The notes under the pieces were generated by a model. That model searched no databases. It saw nothing but the letters and a program-made list of their open reading frames with translations, and was not told the DNA's origin. From Sulfurimonas sp. (GTDB taxonomy: Bacteria > Campylobacterota > Campylobacteria > Campylobacterales > Sulfurimonadaceae): DNA of 6,616 bases. Every line of letters begins with the position of its first letter. Positions within the stretch are counted from its first letter, which is position 1. A program made the translations under genes and the position numbers. Shown piece after piece: positions 5,539 through 6,616 of this stretch. The DNA lies in NCBI GenBank assembly GCA_021161305.1, contig JAGHAW010000013.1:1-6616 (forward strand). Direction: 5' to 3'.

Positions 5539-6599
5539 TTAAATTATTTATAATAGATGATTCTGCATTAGTAAGAAATGAATTTAAAAAAATATTTACA
5601 CCAATAAATGATATAGAGATAATAGGAAGCGCAGCAAATCCAGTCGATGCTTTTGAAGTATTTAAAAGAACGGGGCTTCCTGATGTTTTTATACTCGATA
5701 TAGAGATGCCTAAAATGGATGGTCTTACATTTTTAGAGATGATTGGTAAGCAAAAACCTATTCCAACAATTATATGTTCTACTCTTGTTACAAGAGGAAG
5801 TAGTTCTGCTATAGATGCAATGAGGATGGGAGCAGTTGATATTGTCTTAAAGCCAACTTCAAATATAAATCAGTTCTTTGGAGATAAAAGTGAAGAATTT
5901 GTTTCTAAAGTAAGAATTGCTTCGCAATCTCGTGCAACTTATATTCATAATATACGAAGAACAAGTGAGAGTAAGATACTAGATGCAAAACAGGTTTCAA
6001 GTAGTGTAAAAGCTGTAAGTTCTTTACCTCCATCTAAAAAAATCATAGCAATAGGGTCATCAACTGGAGGTGTTCAAATACTAGAAGAACTACTTTTACA
6101 ACTTGAACCTAACCATCCTCCAATTGTTATAACTCAACATATGCCGGCAGGGTTTACTGCTTCATTTGCCGATAGATTAAACCAAGTATTACCATCTTCA
6201 AATGTCAAAGAGGCTGCAGATGGTGATGCCCTGATGCATGGTCGCATACTTATAGCACCAGGAGACTTACATATGGAAGTACATAAAAATGGCTTCCAAT
6301 ATAAAGTAGCATTAAAAAATTATCCAAAAGTAAATTCGCACAAACCAAGTGTAAATGTACTTTTTCGTTCAATGGCAAAAGAGGTTGGAATTTTTGGTGT
6401 TGGATTTATACTTACAGGTATGGGTGATGATGGGGCGACAGGTCTTTTAGAGATGAAAAATGCAGGAGCTGCCACCTATGCACAAGATGAAAAAAGTTGT
6501 ATAGTCTATGGTATGCCAAAAAAGGCAGTTGAATTTGGAGCTGTTAAACAAAGCCTCTCTCTTAAAGAGATTGCAAATATTATAAATACTGTGAGATAG
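5535..6599 (+). CDS. cheB: CheB protein-glutamate methylesterase/deamidase with receiver domain
   Basis: CheB removes methyl groups from receptor glutamates and deamidates glutamines, and is activated by phosphorylation from CheA. The 354 residues match a full-length two-domain CheB. The receiver (about 1-120) has Asp8-Asp9, phospho-acceptor Asp55 (LDIEMP), Ser82-Thr83 at the switch position and Lys106-Pro107. A Ser-rich linker (about 125-168) follows. The methylesterase domain (about 169-350) carries the expected catalytic triad: Ser176 in IGSSTGG, His202 in TQHMPAGFT and Asp299 in LTGMGDDGA. All key residues are present, so the enzyme should be active and phospho-regulated. Its ATG overlaps the upstream stop codon (ATGA, 5535-5538). 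It is the natural counterpart of the cheR two genes upstream; the two are separated by the ATPase and the pseudo-receiver gene. Confidence 0.97.
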   Translation: MIKLFIIDDSALVRNEFKKIFTPINDIEIIGSAANPVDAFEVFKRTGLPDVFILDIEMPKMDGLTFLEMIGKQKPIPTIICSTLVTRGSSSAIDAMRMGAVDIVLKPTSNINQFFGDKSEEFVSKVRIASQSRATYIHNIRRTSESKILDAKQVSSSVKAVSSLPPSKKIIAIGSSTGGVQILEELLLQLEPNHPPIVITQHMPAGFTASFADRLNQVLPSSNVKEAADGDALMHGRILIAPGDLHMEVHKNGFQYKVALKNYPKVNSHKPSVNVLFRSMAKEVGIFGVGFILTGMGDDGATGLLEMKNAGAATYAQDEKSCIVYGMPKKAVEFGAVKQSLSLKEIANIINTVR

Positions 6600-6600
6600 T

Positions 6601-6616
6601 ATGAAAACAATAATAA
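6601..6616 (+). CDS. Start of a further gene, cut by the right edge
   Basis: An ATG one base after the cheB stop opens a frame of five codons (MKTII) before the window ends. Its position agrees with the tight spacing of the operon, but only a weak purine stretch (GAGA near 6594) precedes it and no product can be identified. A chemotaxis gene such as cheD would be a natural neighbour; this is a guess from context only. Confidence 0.45.

Overview
The window looks like chromosome from a low-GC member of the Campylobacterota, with Sulfurimonas or a relative the most likely. This is inferred from the AT-rich codon use (frequent ATA, AAA, GAG), the short AAGAG-type ribosome sites and a CheV adaptor combined with a che-operon ATPase. 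No marker gene fixes the taxon. All genes lie on the + strand and are packed end to end, with gaps of 10 nt or less or with overlaps. There is no gene-free stretch above 300 bases, and I see no internal promoter, terminator, tRNA, rRNA, CRISPR array or insertion sequence.

Layout: (1) bases 1-1534 hold the 3' part of a methyl-accepting chemotaxis receptor. It has a chain of HAMP-like modules, including a near-identical 273-bp-spaced duplication, then a complete signalling hairpin, then a flexible tail ending in a CheR-tether-like pentapeptide. (2) 1544-2041 is cheW. (3) 2052-3002 is a CheV-type CheW-receiver fusion. (4) 3007-3810 is cheR. (5) 3807-4637 is a ParA/MinD-like deviant Walker ATPase. 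(6) 4630-5538 is an unrecognised protein whose N-terminus resembles a receiver domain that has lost its Mg2+-binding acids and its lysine. (7) 5535-6599 is a full-length cheB. (8) 6601 onward is the first five codons of another gene, cut by the window edge.

The familiar genes make a coherent adaptation and coupling module. CheW and CheV link receptors to a kinase. CheR methylates the receptor glutamates and CheB demethylates them; consensus methylation sites and a tether motif are visible in the receptor. The kinase CheA and the regulator CheY are not in the window. The least expected part is the ATPase plus pseudo-receiver pair, which overlaps cheR and cheB and is translationally knitted into the operon. 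By analogy with ParC/ParP in Vibrio and PpfA in Rhodobacter, it may position or segregate the chemosensory array, but that role is inference. The pair is the best candidate for an undescribed system here.
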